Notes: generated from the sequence alone by a model not told the origin. DNA of 64,000 nt from Virgibacillus salexigens (GCF_014905415.1 NZ_BNEO01000003.1:62001-126000); one strand, 5' to 3'. Positions 25,420 through 34,860 are shown, counted from the stretch's first letter. Numbers and translations: made by a program.

Positions 25420-27014
25420 ATTTGGATATAATTATCTTCTTTATTTACTTACTATCGATGCTCGGAATTGGCTTATACTTTACGAGAAGAGCTTCGACAT
25501 CGCCAGATCATTACTTATTAGGAGATAGAAAACTAGGAGCTCCCGTTACTGCAATCAGTATGCAAAGTACATCGATGAGCGGGTTTATGTTTATGGGCGG
25601 TCCTGCTCAAGCGTTTCAGGAGGGTTGGCATGCTTTATGGTATGCCATTGGAGATGCAGGTGGTTCGATTGTAAATATTTCTGTGCTAGGAAAACGAATG
25701 AGGCGTCTGTCGCAACTTTTGGGTTCGCTATCACCAATTGAATATTTAGAGAATCGGTTTGAAAGTGTAGCTATTCGTGTTGTTGGAGCAGTAATTGCTA
25801 TTGTGTTTCTATTTTCCTATGCGTTCGCTCAATTTATTGCAGCAGGTAAGGCCTTAGAGGCAATGTCTGGTTTTTCTTATGAATGGGCACTTATTATTGG
25901 AGTAGGTATCATTATTACTTATACCGTAGCAGGAGGATACCTTGCTGTAGCGGTTAGTGGTTTTATTCAAGGAGTTATTATGTTTATCGGGGTTACAGCA
26001 ATAGGGATTATGGTTCTTCCGGAAGTTGGTGGTCTTACAGGATTGAATGAATCCCTTCGATCGATTGATCCCAGTTATCTCAGTATTTGGGGTAAAGATC
26101 TTATTTATTATGGACAGTGGGGAGTTATTATTGGAGCAGTATTAATTTATGCGATTGGGTATATGGGGCTGCCTCATGTTGTCGTGCGACATATGTCAAT
26201 GGAAAAACCAAATACTGCAAAGCAAGCTGTATTATGGTCTGCTGGATTTAATCAGTTATTTACATTTACTCCATATATTTTAGGTCTATCAGCAATTGTG
26301 ATTATGCCTACCATTTCAGATCCAGAAATGGTTATTCCAGAACTTGTTTATACGTTTTTTCCAGGGGTTCTATCAGCTATTTTATTATCAGCCATTATGG
26401 CTGCTATTATGTCTACCTGTGATTCTTTATTAATGCAAGCGGGTACAACCCTATCACGTGATGTATATCATCGGTTTATAAATAAGCGTGCTAGTCAAAA
26501 ACAGGTGTTATTGGTTTCGAGATTATGTATTTTAATTGGCGGAGTAATTGGAATTATTGTAGCTACGTATCAACCTCCTACTGTTTTTACACTTGTTGTC
26601 TTTGCGTTTGGTGTATTAGGGAATACTTTTCTGGTTCCATATATTGCGTCTGTTTATTCACGTAAAGCGAACAAGGTAGGTGTATTATGTGCAATGATAG
26701 GAGGATCGGTAACAAATATATTTTGGGAATTGTTTTCTTTACAGGGTATTACTGGTGTTCATCCTTTTTTAGCTGGCTTGATCCTATCAGTAATGGCTAT
26801 GTTATTAGGGAATTTATTTGGGAAGACTCCGCCTTCTTCTCCAGTACTTGAAGCATTTGAATTGGCGAAATTAAATCGAGATATTCCTAAAAATTTGGAA
26901 AAAGGAATACACGAAGGGCTAGCGATAGAGGCTCAGAATATTACGAAGTTCATAAGAAATAAGGAAAAAGTCACTAACATAGCTCTTCCTGCCAATGCAA
27001 AAATGGGGAGGTAG
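25416..27014 (+). CDS. Sodium:solute symporter (SSF family)
   Basis: ATG 25416 overlaps the preceding small gene. The 532-residue product has about 12-13 membrane segments and SSF hallmarks: the YLLGDRKLGAPVTAISMQST N-terminal motif, SAFNQ-like SAGFNQLFTFTPYIL, and the Na+-site region LSAIMAAIMSTCDSLLMQAG. It resembles the PutP/PanF side of the family. The substrate is not evident; the next gene encodes an unidentified soluble protein. Proline, pantothenate or another carboxylate are possible. Confidence 0.88.
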   Translation: MNLDIIIFFIYLLSMLGIGLYFTRRASTSPDHYLLGDRKLGAPVTAISMQSTSMSGFMFMGGPAQAFQEGWHALWYAIGDAGGSIVNISVLGKRMRRLSQLLGSLSPIEYLENRFESVAIRVVGAVIAIVFLFSYAFAQFIAAGKALEAMSGFSYEWALIIGVGIIITYTVAGGYLAVAVSGFIQGVIMFIGVTAIGIMVLPEVGGLTGLNESLRSIDPSYLSIWGKDLIYYGQWGVIIGAVLIYAIGYMGLPHVVVRHMSMEKPNTAKQAVLWSAGFNQLFTFTPYILGLSAIVIMPTISDPEMVIPELVYTFFPGVLSAILLSAIMAAIMSTCDSLLMQAGTTLSRDVYHRFINKRASQKQVLLVSRLCILIGGVIGIIVATYQPPTVFTLVVFAFGVLGNTFLVPYIASVYSRKANKVGVLCAMIGGSVTNIFWELFSLQGITGVHPFLAGLILSVMAMLLGNLFGKTPPSSPVLEAFELAKLNRDIPKNLEKGIHEGLAIEAQNITKFIRNKEKVTNIALPANAKMGR

Positions 27015-27017
27015 ACT

Positions 27018-27506
27018 ATGGACAATACAATGTTGGCTCAAGCAGTACGATTTACAGAAAAGGAAATTGAAACCAGCCTATATCAATTAGATTCAAATAG
27101 CCAGTTCTTAGTGAATCGGCTTGTATACTATCCCTATTACTATTTTAATTATACAGTACAAGCGAAACGTTTGTTCTTACCAGTAAAGGAGGAAGTGGGT
27201 TGTACAATTGACGGAATTAGTGGGAAGGGTTCTTTAATTGATTGTAAGCCAAAGCTTACTCATGTTGAACTACCGTATCATGTTCAGCTCCCGTTGAAAC
27301 AATCGCTGGAAGACTGCCAAACGAAATCGGAATCATTTATTTACCATGCCATCGCTTTAAAAATGAGAATGTTAAGCCTTTCAGAATTAAAGCTGAAACA
27401 GAAACAGTTTTTTTACAGACCATACTGGATTGTTAATAGCAAAGACAGAAAGGCTGCAGACTTTATCGTTGATGCAATATCTGGTCAATATCACCCATTG
27501 TCATAA
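27018..27506 (+). CDS. Hypothetical protein linked to the SSF symporter
   Basis: ATG 27018 lies three bases after the symporter stop and follows GGGGAGGT, so it is the third gene of that operon. The 162-residue product is soluble and tyrosine-rich (LVYYPYYYFNYTVQAKRL) and ends RPYWIVNSKDRKAADFIVDA then ISGQYHPLS. There is no signal peptide, and no catalytic motif was recognised. A perfect hairpin terminator follows. Confidence 0.7.
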   Translation: MDNTMLAQAVRFTEKEIETSLYQLDSNSQFLVNRLVYYPYYYFNYTVQAKRLFLPVKEEVGCTIDGISGKGSLIDCKPKLTHVELPYHVQLPLKQSLEDCQTKSESFIYHAIALKMRMLSLSELKLKQKQFFYRPYWIVNSKDRKAADFIVDAISGQYHPLS

Positions 27507-27515
27507 GGGGCTTTG

Positions 27516-27559
27516 AAATATAAATGGCGTATTATTGTTGAACTCCATTTATATTTTTT
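27516..27559 (+). terminator. Rho-independent terminator of the symporter operon
   Basis: AAATATAAATGG and CCATTTATATTT form a perfect 12-bp stem followed by a T run. Confidence 0.85.
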
Positions 27560-27710
27560 ATGGCGGGTAATTAGTAGTCTGCTTTAAAAATTTTAAATAT
27601 ATTAACGTATACTATATTATGGATATATAAATAGGAAAAAATAGAATGTAAGTTGATGCTGATAAATGTGAAGATACGAAAGATTACTTCGAAAAAAAAG
27701 GAGGGAGTAG

Positions 27711-28496
27711 ATGAAATACTGTATTTACCAAATGGAGATTGTGTTTGGAAACCCAAAGGAAAATAGAAAGAAAGTTGCTGGTTGGATAAAACAAACAGTA
27801 AATGAGGAAAAACCAGATACAATTGTTTTACCAGAAATGTGGACAACCGCTTATGCATTCGATGATCTTGAAAATCTAGCAGATGATAATGGGGAACCAA
27901 CAATTGCTTTTCTACAAGATATGGCTTCAACTTACCATATCAATATCGTTGGCGGATCATTTGCTAATCAAAAGGATAATGAAATCTATAATTCCAGTGT
28001 AGTCATTGATCGTAATGGGGATGTCATCCATCAATATGATAAGTTGCATTTAGTTCCTATGTTAGATGAACACTTATATTTAACGGGGGGAAAAAACAAG
28101 GCAACCGTTTTTCATTTAGATGGTGTGAAAATGGGCATTATTATTTGTTATGATTTACGTTTCCCAGAATTATTGAGAAAGCTTGCATTAGAAGGTGCCC
28201 AAGTTGTGCATATTGTTGCAGAATGGCCAGCGGCGAGACGCGATCACTGGGAAATACTGCAACAGGCTCGCGCGATTGAGAACCAGATGTATATTATCTC
28301 TAGTAATGTGGTAGGTAACTATAATCATGTAGATTTTGCAGGTACATCAATGGTGATCGATCCTTGGGGAGAAGTGATCATTAAGGGGAGTCGTACAAAG
28401 GAAGAAATTATTCGTGCAACATTGAAGTTAGATAAAGTTGTCGATATTCGCAAAGAAGTACCAGTTTTTTCTAGTAGAGTGCCAGATTATTACTAA
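27711..28496 (+). CDS. Carbon-nitrogen hydrolase (nitrilase superfamily, omega-amidase-like)
   Basis: ATG 27711 follows AAAGGAGGGAG. The 261-residue protein carries the complete E-K-C triad: E42 in VLPEMW, K111 in YDKLHL and C146 in IICYDLRFPE. Length and motifs fit the YafV/omega-amidase group, which hydrolyses alpha-keto acid amides such as alpha-ketoglutaramate or short-chain amides. It is a single-gene unit, with a terminator on both sides. The exact substrate is unknown. Confidence 0.88.
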   Translation: MKYCIYQMEIVFGNPKENRKKVAGWIKQTVNEEKPDTIVLPEMWTTAYAFDDLENLADDNGEPTIAFLQDMASTYHINIVGGSFANQKDNEIYNSSVVIDRNGDVIHQYDKLHLVPMLDEHLYLTGGKNKATVFHLDGVKMGIIICYDLRFPELLRKLALEGAQVVHIVAEWPAARRDHWEILQQARAIENQMYIISSNVVGNYNHVDFAGTSMVIDPWGEVIIKGSRTKEEIIRATLKLDKVVDIRKEVPVFSSRVPDYY

Positions 28497-28549
28497 ATAG
28501 TTCTACATGGAAACCAAATGAACTCAAGAGCATAAGATGCGTTCGTCTG

Positions 28550-28585
28550 AACCCAGCTTCTCTGATTAAACGAGGCTGGGTTTTT
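28550..28585 (+). terminator. Rho-independent terminator
   Basis: AACCCAGC pairs with GCTGGGTT, followed by TTTTT, just after the amidase gene. Confidence 0.85.
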
Positions 28586-28655
28586 CGTGTTCTCTATAGG
28601 CAAAGGAAAATGGTATACTAGAAAGGTATTTGGGATAGAGGAGGTGGAAGGGATA

Positions 28656-29501
28656 ATGAAAATTATTCGTTCTATTGCGGAAATGCAAAAAGAGACGCTG
28701 ATGCACAAAGAAAATAAACGGTCGATTGGTTTTGCTCCTACGATGGGGTATTTTCATAAAGGGCATCTTCAATTAATAGAAGAGGCAAAAAAAGAAAATG
28801 ACATTGTCGCAGTTAGTATCTTTGTAAATCCTTTGCAATTCGGTGAAAATGAAGACTTTGGCCGGTATCCACGAGATGAGAAACGAGATATTCAATTAGC
28901 CGAATCATATGGAGTAGATCTCCTTTTTATACCGACTGTTGAGGAAATGTATCCAACGAAACCACAATTAAACATGGTCATGGTGGATCGTGTTGATGTA
29001 TTATGTGGCAAGTCGAGACCTGGCCATTTTGATGGGGTAGTTACTGTACTAGCAAAGTTATTTCATATCGTTCAGCCAAATCGGGCTTATTTTGGTTTAA
29101 AGGATGCCCAACAAATAGCTGTGGTAGATGTGTTAATCCAGCAATATAATTTTCCAATTGAATTAATACGAGTACCTACTGCGAGAGAAGACAATGGACT
29201 AGCAATGAGCAGTAGGAATGTATACTTAACAGAACAAGAAAGAGCAGAAGCACCAGCAATAATTCACGCTTTACAAGAAGCTAAATCTTTAATGGAAAAC
29301 GAGGAGCGTCACCCAGCTGTTATTGTAGAAAAAGTTCGCGCTTTATTGCAACAGCATACTTCTGCAAAGATCGATTATGTGGAGTTATTAAGCTACCCAG
29401 AATTAAAAACCATAGAGCAAATCAACCAGCAAGTGATTGTGGCAGTAGCTGTACAATTTGAAAAGGCGCGATTAATAGATAATATTATTTATCATCCGTA
29501 A
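28656..29501 (+). CDS. panC: Pantothenate synthetase PanC
   Basis: ATG 28656 follows AGGAGGTGGAAGGG. The 281-residue protein has the HIGH-like motif KGHLQLI after APTMGYFH, the SIFVNPLQFGENEDFGRYPR segment, and PTAREDNGLAMSSRN near the KMSKS position. It condenses pantoate with beta-alanine using ATP, the last step of pantothenate synthesis. It normally sits with panB and panD, but here it stands alone between terminators. Confidence 0.95.
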   Translation: MKIIRSIAEMQKETLMHKENKRSIGFAPTMGYFHKGHLQLIEEAKKENDIVAVSIFVNPLQFGENEDFGRYPRDEKRDIQLAESYGVDLLFIPTVEEMYPTKPQLNMVMVDRVDVLCGKSRPGHFDGVVTVLAKLFHIVQPNRAYFGLKDAQQIAVVDVLIQQYNFPIELIRVPTAREDNGLAMSSRNVYLTEQERAEAPAIIHALQEAKSLMENEERHPAVIVEKVRALLQQHTSAKIDYVELLSYPELKTIEQINQQVIVAVAVQFEKARLIDNIIYHP

Positions 29502-29852
29502 TAAAAGGGACTGCAGCTAAACAAATTTCGATTTAAACCGAAATATCCCGGGGGAAATTCAGTTTCTTGCCTATTTGTATAACGATGTAACGCTATGGAA
29601 GCAGTGGAAATCGTTGAGGTTGCTACAGGAACAGCATGTGTCCGAAGGTCTACTCGGATAAGCGCTTTCTGCTTATCCGAGTTGTTTGAGAATGCTTTAA
29701 AAATCGCATAGATTCAGCTTCCTTTTTTGCAAAAAAGTCAGGAGAAGCTCAACTAATTGAAAGTGAATCTATAGATAGATGGGTTTAAATAGTCAATGAT
29801 TATGTAGTGGACTAATGATAGGTCCATTGTTAATAAGCATTTGTGAGACCCC
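29502..29852. other. Intergenic stretch with one strong hairpin
   Basis: ACTCGGATAAGC (29652-29663) and GCTTATCCGAGT (29671-29682) form a perfect 12-bp stem with a 7-base loop. The following TTGTTTG is a poor T tract. A 38-codon frame around 29595 has no ribosome binding site. No gene is supported. Confidence 0.45.
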
Positions 29853-29939
29853 TCACCGAGGTGGATTTCGTCCAATGATCCAATGGTGACCTCTGCATGT
29901 AATTCCAGCCTTGTATGATTCAGCAATTTTCTTACTCAT
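29853..29939 (-). pseudogene. Short frame, possible OsmC-family relic
   Basis: ATG 29939 has a strong ribosome binding site (GAGAGGAGG) and reads MSKKIAESYKAGITCRGHHW then IIGRNPPR and a stop. A one-base change at the GG would give HHWIIDEIHLGEGS, which resembles the N-terminal strand of OsmC-type peroxidases. Nothing recognisable follows, so it is either a 28-residue peptide gene or a truncated relic. The family link is weak. Confidence 0.3.
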
Positions 29940-30115
29940 TAACCAACCTCCTCTCTCTTATAAGAAAACCTGTAACTATTTATAGTTTAAATGGTACTGT
30001 GAGCACGCACTTTTTGTGCGTTGGTTACGTACAGGTTACTTTTAAGGTGTATCGGTAAATAACGAATCGATGATAGAATAAAGACCAAAACATGATGCAA
30101 CAAGGAAGGGTTGAA

Positions 30116-30790
30116 ATGGCAAAACAAATACTAGCAAATGATTGGGAGCCTGTGTTATATGAGGAATTTGGGAAACCGTATTACCTACAGCTAAGAGAAT
30201 TTTTGAAACAGGAGTATGCATCGAAAACCGTATACCCAGATATGAATCATATATTTAATGCTTTACATTACACTTCATTTGAAAATGTAAAGGTAGTCAT
30301 TTTAGGGCAAGATCCTTACCATGGTCCGAATCAGGCACATGGATTAAGCTTCTCTGTTCAAAAAGGCGTAGCATTACCGCCATCATTGAAGAATATTTTT
30401 AAAGAAATGGAAAATGATACAGGGAATCCAGTCCCCAATCACGGTTCATTAATCTCATGGGCGAAGCAAGGAGTACTATTGTTAAATAATGTATTAACTG
30501 TGCGAAGGGGAGAGGCTCATTCTCATCAAGGTATGGGCTGGGAGCAATTCACCGATCAAGTAATAAAATCGTTAAATAGGAAACAAAGCCCTGTTGTTTA
30601 TATTTTATGGGGGGCAGCAGCGAAGAAAAAGCGATCCTTAATTGATACTTCAAAACATTATATCATCCAATCTGCACATCCAAGCCCGCTCTCTGCCTAT
30701 CGTGGGTTTTTTGGGAGCAAACCGTTTTCTAAAACGAATGAGATTCTAAAGCAGAATGGACAAGAAGAGATTAATTGGCGATTGGATTAA
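30116..30790 (+). CDS. ung: Uracil-DNA glycosylase
   Basis: ATG 30116 follows AAGGAAGGG. The 224-residue protein has the catalytic water-activating D66 in LGQDPYHGP and H188 in [14 protein letters not shown], as in family-1 Ung. It removes uracil from DNA at the start of base excision repair. It is a single-gene unit with its own terminator. Confidence 0.96.
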   Translation: MAKQILANDWEPVLYEEFGKPYYLQLREFLKQEYASKTVYPDMNHIFNALHYTSFENVKVVILGQDPYHGPNQAHGLSFSVQKGVALPPSLKNIFKEMENDTGNPVPNHGSLISWAKQGVLLLNNVLTVRRGEAHSHQGMGWEQFTDQVIKSLNRKQSPVVYILWGAAAKKKRSLIDTSKHYIIQSAHPSPLSAYRGFFGSKPFSKTNEILKQNGQEEINWRLD

Positions 30791-30802
30791 TCCATATCAT
30801 AA

Positions 30803-30846
30803 GGCTGTCGAAGAACGTGCGAACGTCTCTCGACAGCTTTATTTTT
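30803..30846 (+). terminator. Rho-independent terminator of ung
   Basis: GGCTGTCGA and TCGACAGCT pair (one G-T), followed by TTATTTTT. Confidence 0.85.
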
Positions 30847-30984
30847 ATGTCTTGTTAAGCGAACAATTATTGACTAAAAATTCTAATTATGCTAAATTTA
30901 AATATAAATTAAATTTTCTAATATTAATTAAGAAGCTGCTAAATCTAAATGACTCTACGAGAAAGTAGAGCAATACTTAGGTTT

Positions 30985-31047
30985 AAACCAGTAATATGAA
31001 CAGGTACTGATGGTTCTTTCTGCCTGCTTGTATTACTGGTTTCTTAG
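30985..31047 (+). promoter_or_regulatory. Long hairpin in the amidohydrolase leader
   Basis: AAACCAGTAATA (30985-30996) and TATTACTGGTTT (31031-31042) form a perfect 12-bp stem, with an inner CAGG/CCTG pairing and a trailing TCTTAGTTTT. It lies 36 bases before the amidohydrolase start. It could be a terminator/attenuator in the leader; no known riboswitch consensus was recognised. Confidence 0.5.
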
Positions 31048-31082
31048 TTTTAACGACCGATATTCACAAGGAGGGTTATAAC

Positions 31083-32708
31083 ATGCAAGCAGATCTAATT
31101 ATTATTAATGGAAACGTCATAACAATGGATGAAAAAAAACCAAGGGCAGAGGCAGTAGCCGTGAAAGATGGTTTGATTACCTATGTTGGTAAGACAAAAG
31201 ATGCGTTAAGCTGGAAGAGTAAAGAAACGGAGATAAGAGACGTTTCAGGAAAAACCGTGATGCCGGGTTTTATCGAAAGTCATATGCATCCGACTCATTA
31301 TGGATTAAATTTATTAGAGATAGATTGTAGACCAGAATCTGCACCGACAATTCATGCTATTTTACAAAAAATAAAGGAATTGGCTGCACGAATCCCTAAA
31401 GGTGAATGGATTCGTGGATGGGGGTGGGATGATAGCAAACTGAAGGAAGGGAGAATTCCAACTCGTTGGGAACTGGATCAAGCTGCTCCTAACCATCCTG
31501 TTGTGCTAAAACGAACATGTAACCATATGGTAGTCGTTAATTCATTGGCATTGGCTATAAGTGATATAACAAAGGAAACAAACCAACCTGTAGGTGGACA
31601 TATAGAACGTGACGATGAAACTGCTGAACCTACCGGACTGCTGCAAGAAAAGGCGCAAGGAATGGTGGCTGCTCCTGAGTATGACTTGGAAGAAATGGAG
31701 AAGGGGATGAAGCTTGCTCAGCAAGATTTTGTAAAATGGGGGATTACTACCGTTCATGATATGGCTACACAAAACTTAGAATTAGCTCTTTATCAGCAAA
31801 TGTTATCGAAGAAACAATTAAAGGTAAGAGTCCGCCCATGGATTTGGGCGATCGACCAAAATGGTTGGAAAGGTTTATTAGAGGAAGTAGTGGCGCTTGG
31901 TATACGGAGTGGTTTTGGAAATAACATGCTTCGGATACAGGGGGTGAAATACATGCTAGATGGTAGTGTTGGCGGGCGAACAGCAGCTGTTGCACAACCA
32001 TATGAAAAGGATGAAAAATTAGGCATCCTCTATAATGACGTGGATGAAATAGCTCCCCTATTTAAACAATCATTAGAGGCAGGGTTACGAGTTGCGGTTC
32101 ATGGAATAGGTGAACGTGCAATAGAGGTAGCTTTAAAGGCATTTGAAATAGCAGCTAAACATTTACCAATTCAAAGAATGCGTAATCGTATTGAACATTG
32201 CGCGCTTCCGACAGAGAACCAGTTAGAGCGTATGAAACAGCTTGAATTAATTGCTGCTTCCTCTATTGGTTTTCTTTATCATATTGGGGATAGTTATTTG
32301 ACTAACTTAGGGAAAGAACGGATGAATCGAGTCTATCCACATCGTTCATTCAGGGACTATGGAATTATTGCTCCTGGGAACTCGGATCTTCCTGTAACTG
32401 GAGGGAATCCTTTTACTGGCATATATGCGGCTATTACTAGAAAATCAATAACTGGTCAGGTTTTGGATGAAATACAAAATATATCTTTAGATGAAGCATT
32501 AAGAGCTTATACGACAGATGCAGCATACAGTTCATGGGAGGAAGATCTGATTGGTGCGTTACAACCATCCGCACATGCAGATATGATTATACTTTCACAT
32601 GACCCATATGAAATATCACCAGAACAATTATTAAATATTGAGGTAGAGCAGACATTTATCGGTGGACAAGCTGTTTTCAGTAAGGAATCAGAAACCGTGA
32701 AGGGATGA
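31083..32708 (+). CDS. YtcJ-like metal-dependent amidohydrolase
   Basis: ATG 31083 follows AAGGAGGG. The 541-residue protein has the amidohydrolase composite domain at the N terminus (IINGNVITMDEKK), the metal motif ESHMHPT, the long YtcJ insertion (GEWIRGWGWDDSKL), and later metal or catalytic histidines and aspartate (VAVHGIGERA, RIEHCALP, GNSDLPVTGGNPF). YtcJ-type (amidohydrolase-3) enzymes hydrolyse C-N bonds in varied substrates. Overlap with a sodium symporter gene suggests that the substrate is imported by that protein. Confidence 0.88.
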   Translation: MQADLIIINGNVITMDEKKPRAEAVAVKDGLITYVGKTKDALSWKSKETEIRDVSGKTVMPGFIESHMHPTHYGLNLLEIDCRPESAPTIHAILQKIKELAARIPKGEWIRGWGWDDSKLKEGRIPTRWELDQAAPNHPVVLKRTCNHMVVVNSLALAISDITKETNQPVGGHIERDDETAEPTGLLQEKAQGMVAAPEYDLEEMEKGMKLAQQDFVKWGITTVHDMATQNLELALYQQMLSKKQLKVRVRPWIWAIDQNGWKGLLEEVVALGIRSGFGNNMLRIQGVKYMLDGSVGGRTAAVAQPYEKDEKLGILYNDVDEIAPLFKQSLEAGLRVAVHGIGERAIEVALKAFEIAAKHLPIQRMRNRIEHCALPTENQLERMKQLELIAASSIGFLYHIGDSYLTNLGKERMNRVYPHRSFRDYGIIAPGNSDLPVTGGNPFTGIYAAITRKSITGQVLDEIQNISLDEALRAYTTDAAYSSWEEDLIGALQPSAHADMIILSHDPYEISPEQLLNIEVEQTFIGGQAVFSKESETVKG

Positions 32709-32713
32709 TATAT

Positions 32714-34153
32714 ATGTTTACTGAACAGGAACGTTTCATGTTGTCAATTATTGTAGTTGTATACTTCTGTCTTTTATTTGTGTTTTCTTTATATATAAAC
32801 CAGCGAAAAATCAAAACCTATGAAGATTATAATGTAGCAGGCAGATCTGTTTCGATGTTTCCAATCGTTTTAACCTTTGTTGGTACAGCGATTGGTGGTT
32901 CTATTTTGCTAGGGTTTATGGAAAATGGATATCGCCTTGGTATGGGGCAACATTGGCTAAATGCGGGTATTTTAATAACTGGGATTATTACGGCTTCTTT
33001 TTTAGTGAAGAAAATTCGGCAAATAGGGGAAAAACATCATATGGTGACGTTGGGCGATTTTACGGCACTACGATATGGAGAAGGGGCAAGGATTCCAACT
33101 GTAATTAGTGTTTTGCTTGCATACTGTGCGATTACAGGAATGCAATTTGTGGCAATAGCCACCATTCTAAATTTAACTCTTGGTTTAAGTATGACCGTTG
33201 GAATTATTATTAGTTGGCTATTATTAACTGCAAAGACTTATTTTGGGGGATTAAAGTCTGTCGTTTGGCAAGATGCTGTACACGGTACGATTCAGACGAT
33301 AGGAATTATTGTGCTTTTTATCGTCATTCTTTGGGTTTCTGGAGACTGGGAGGGGATTGCCGCAAATGCGATAGAAATGGGGGAATCAGCAAGTTTGAGC
33401 GTGATGAACATATCTGTTAGTGAAGTACTTGTATATCTCTTTACAATAGGTGGTTATCAATTTGTAAGACAAGATTTATGGCAGCGATTTTGGGCAGCGA
33501 AAGATTACAAAACAGCAATGTATGGCTATTGGATTTCCATTATGCTTGCTTTTCTCATCGGTGTCATGGTTATTGTGATAGGGGTACTTACAAAATATGG
33601 GCTGCAAATGACTACCATTGCTCCTTCCCTAGTATATTATGAATCGATAGGCGCCGTTTTTCAATTCCCGCTTGTAGCAATTATGATTATTGCTCTCATG
33701 GCAACGATTATTTCATGTGCGGATTCCTTCTTCATGGCTGCTTCCTCTTCAATAATTAATGATATCATCAAACCCCGTATGAACCATGCATCTGAGCAAA
33801 AGATGCTTAAGTATAGTCGTTACTCAGTCATTTTTGTATCAATTATTGCATTATTCCTTGCGTTATACATGCCACAGCTCGTTGTTCTGTGGGTAATTGG
33901 TACAGCAATGCTCGTCTCTGGATTATTAGCTCCTGCCGTAATTGGATTGTTTTGGAAAGGTGCGACCCAAACGGCAGGTATTTCAGCAATGTGGATCGGA
34001 TTGTGCCTTGCAGTTGTTTGGCAGCTAGCTGGTCATCCCTTTGGTATTCATCCGGTATTTATTGGTTTACCATTGTCTACCCTCACACTTATTTTTGTGT
34101 CGTGGCTAACAAAAGCCGACGCTGCATCGAATATTTGGACAGAAGCAAAATAA
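32714..34153 (+). CDS. Sodium:solute symporter (SSF family), partner of the amidohydrolase
   Basis: ATG 32714 is nine bases after AAGGG; ATG 32705 overlaps the preceding stop but has no room for a ribosome binding site. The 479-residue protein has about 13 membrane segments and SSF signatures (YEDYNVAGRSVSMFPIVLTF, GGYQFVRQDLWQRFWAAKDY, ALMATIISCADSFFMAASSS). It is co-transcribed with the amidohydrolase gene. The substrate is unknown. Confidence 0.88.
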   Translation: MFTEQERFMLSIIVVVYFCLLFVFSLYINQRKIKTYEDYNVAGRSVSMFPIVLTFVGTAIGGSILLGFMENGYRLGMGQHWLNAGILITGIITASFLVKKIRQIGEKHHMVTLGDFTALRYGEGARIPTVISVLLAYCAITGMQFVAIATILNLTLGLSMTVGIIISWLLLTAKTYFGGLKSVVWQDAVHGTIQTIGIIVLFIVILWVSGDWEGIAANAIEMGESASLSVMNISVSEVLVYLFTIGGYQFVRQDLWQRFWAAKDYKTAMYGYWISIMLAFLIGVMVIVIGVLTKYGLQMTTIAPSLVYYESIGAVFQFPLVAIMIIALMATIISCADSFFMAASSSIINDIIKPRMNHASEQKMLKYSRYSVIFVSIIALFLALYMPQLVVLWVIGTAMLVSGLLAPAVIGLFWKGATQTAGISAMWIGLCLAVVWQLAGHPFGIHPVFIGLPLSTLTLIFVSWLTKADAASNIWTEAK

Positions 34154-34159
34154 ATGATG

Positions 34160-34202
34160 AGTAAAACCCCCGGTTGCCTTTGGTTAGCTAGGGGTTTTAC
34201 TT
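34160..34202. terminator. Bidirectional terminator
   Basis: AGTAAAACCCC and GGGGTTTTACTT pair between convergent genes, with A- and T-rich flanks on both strands. The stop of the minus-strand acetyltransferase lies in the loop. Confidence 0.8.
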
Positions 34203-34729
34203 ATTTTGTATAAGATATGTTGTTTTAAAGGGTTACCAGCTTCTATATTCGGATGTTGGAATTCCTTTATTTTTTCCATACCGATGCGCTCCATTACTTT
34301 TTCAGACGGCTTGTTTATTTTTGCTGTAAAGGAGTAAATAGTTGATAGATGAAAGTCATCGAAGGCATGCTGTAAGCAAGCTGTTGCTCCCTCGACTGCA
34401 TAGCCTTTTTTCCAATACGTTTTATCTAACCTCCAACCAATTTCAACCTCATGTTTGAATTCGACATTCATATTTATGGTAGCTAAGCCGATAAAACCGA
34501 TAAATTGTTGATCTTCTAACCGGTCCACTGCATAAATTCCGTAACCTTTATCATCCATATGCTTTTCAAATCGCTTAATTAACCAATCTGACCTTTCTTT
34601 GGATAGTAGTGTTGGAAAATACCGCATGACTTCAGGATCTGCATTCATGGCTGCGAATGGCTCCCTGTCAGATGCTTGCCAACTTCGAAAACCTAGACGC
34701 TCCGTTTTGAATAAGTAAGAGGGGCCCAT
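34184..34729 (-). CDS. GNAT-family N-acetyltransferase (RimJ/RimL-like)
   Basis: ATG 34729 is seven bases after AAAGGAG; ATG 34735 is too close. The 181-residue protein shows TERLGFRSWQASDREPFAAM, the beta-4/5 region VEIGWRLDKTYWKKGYAVEG and NKPSEKVMERIGM, typical of ribosomal-protein-type acetyltransferases. The acceptor substrate is unknown. It is a single gene facing the symporter operon. Confidence 0.85.
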   Translation of the reverse strand: MGPSYLFKTERLGFRSWQASDREPFAAMNADPEVMRYFPTLLSKERSDWLIKRFEKHMDDKGYGIYAVDRLEDQQFIGFIGLATINMNVEFKHEVEIGWRLDKTYWKKGYAVEGATACLQHAFDDFHLSTIYSFTAKINKPSEKVMERIGMEKIKEFQHPNIEAGNPLKQHILYKISKTPS

Positions 34730-34812
34730 TATCATTCTCCTTTCCTTGAGCGATTTTTCTTAAGACTTCATTATAACAAAAATTTCACTAGATTGAATTA
34801 TATAAAAATTTA

Positions 34813-34860
34813 TTGACTTCTTTTCGATAGACTCTTATAATCTACCTAACGATTGTTAGG
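34813..34860 (+). promoter_or_regulatory. Promoter and operator of the TetR-hydantoinase operon
   Basis: TTGACT (34813-34818) and TATAAT (34836-34841) are spaced by 17 bases. The palindrome CCTAAC-GATT-GTTAGG (34845-34860) lies directly on the expected start site. A TetR repressor binding there would block initiation, which fits autoregulation by the regulator encoded next. Confidence 0.75.

Noticed and set aside
29595-29711. 38-codon frame MEAVEIVEVATGTACVRRST...
   Set aside because: No ribosome binding site, and most of it is the strong hairpin at 29652-29682.
30985-31082. Riboswitch upstream of the amidohydrolase
   Set aside because: Only one long hairpin is visible; no conserved aptamer consensus could be recognised, so it is listed as a leader hairpin.
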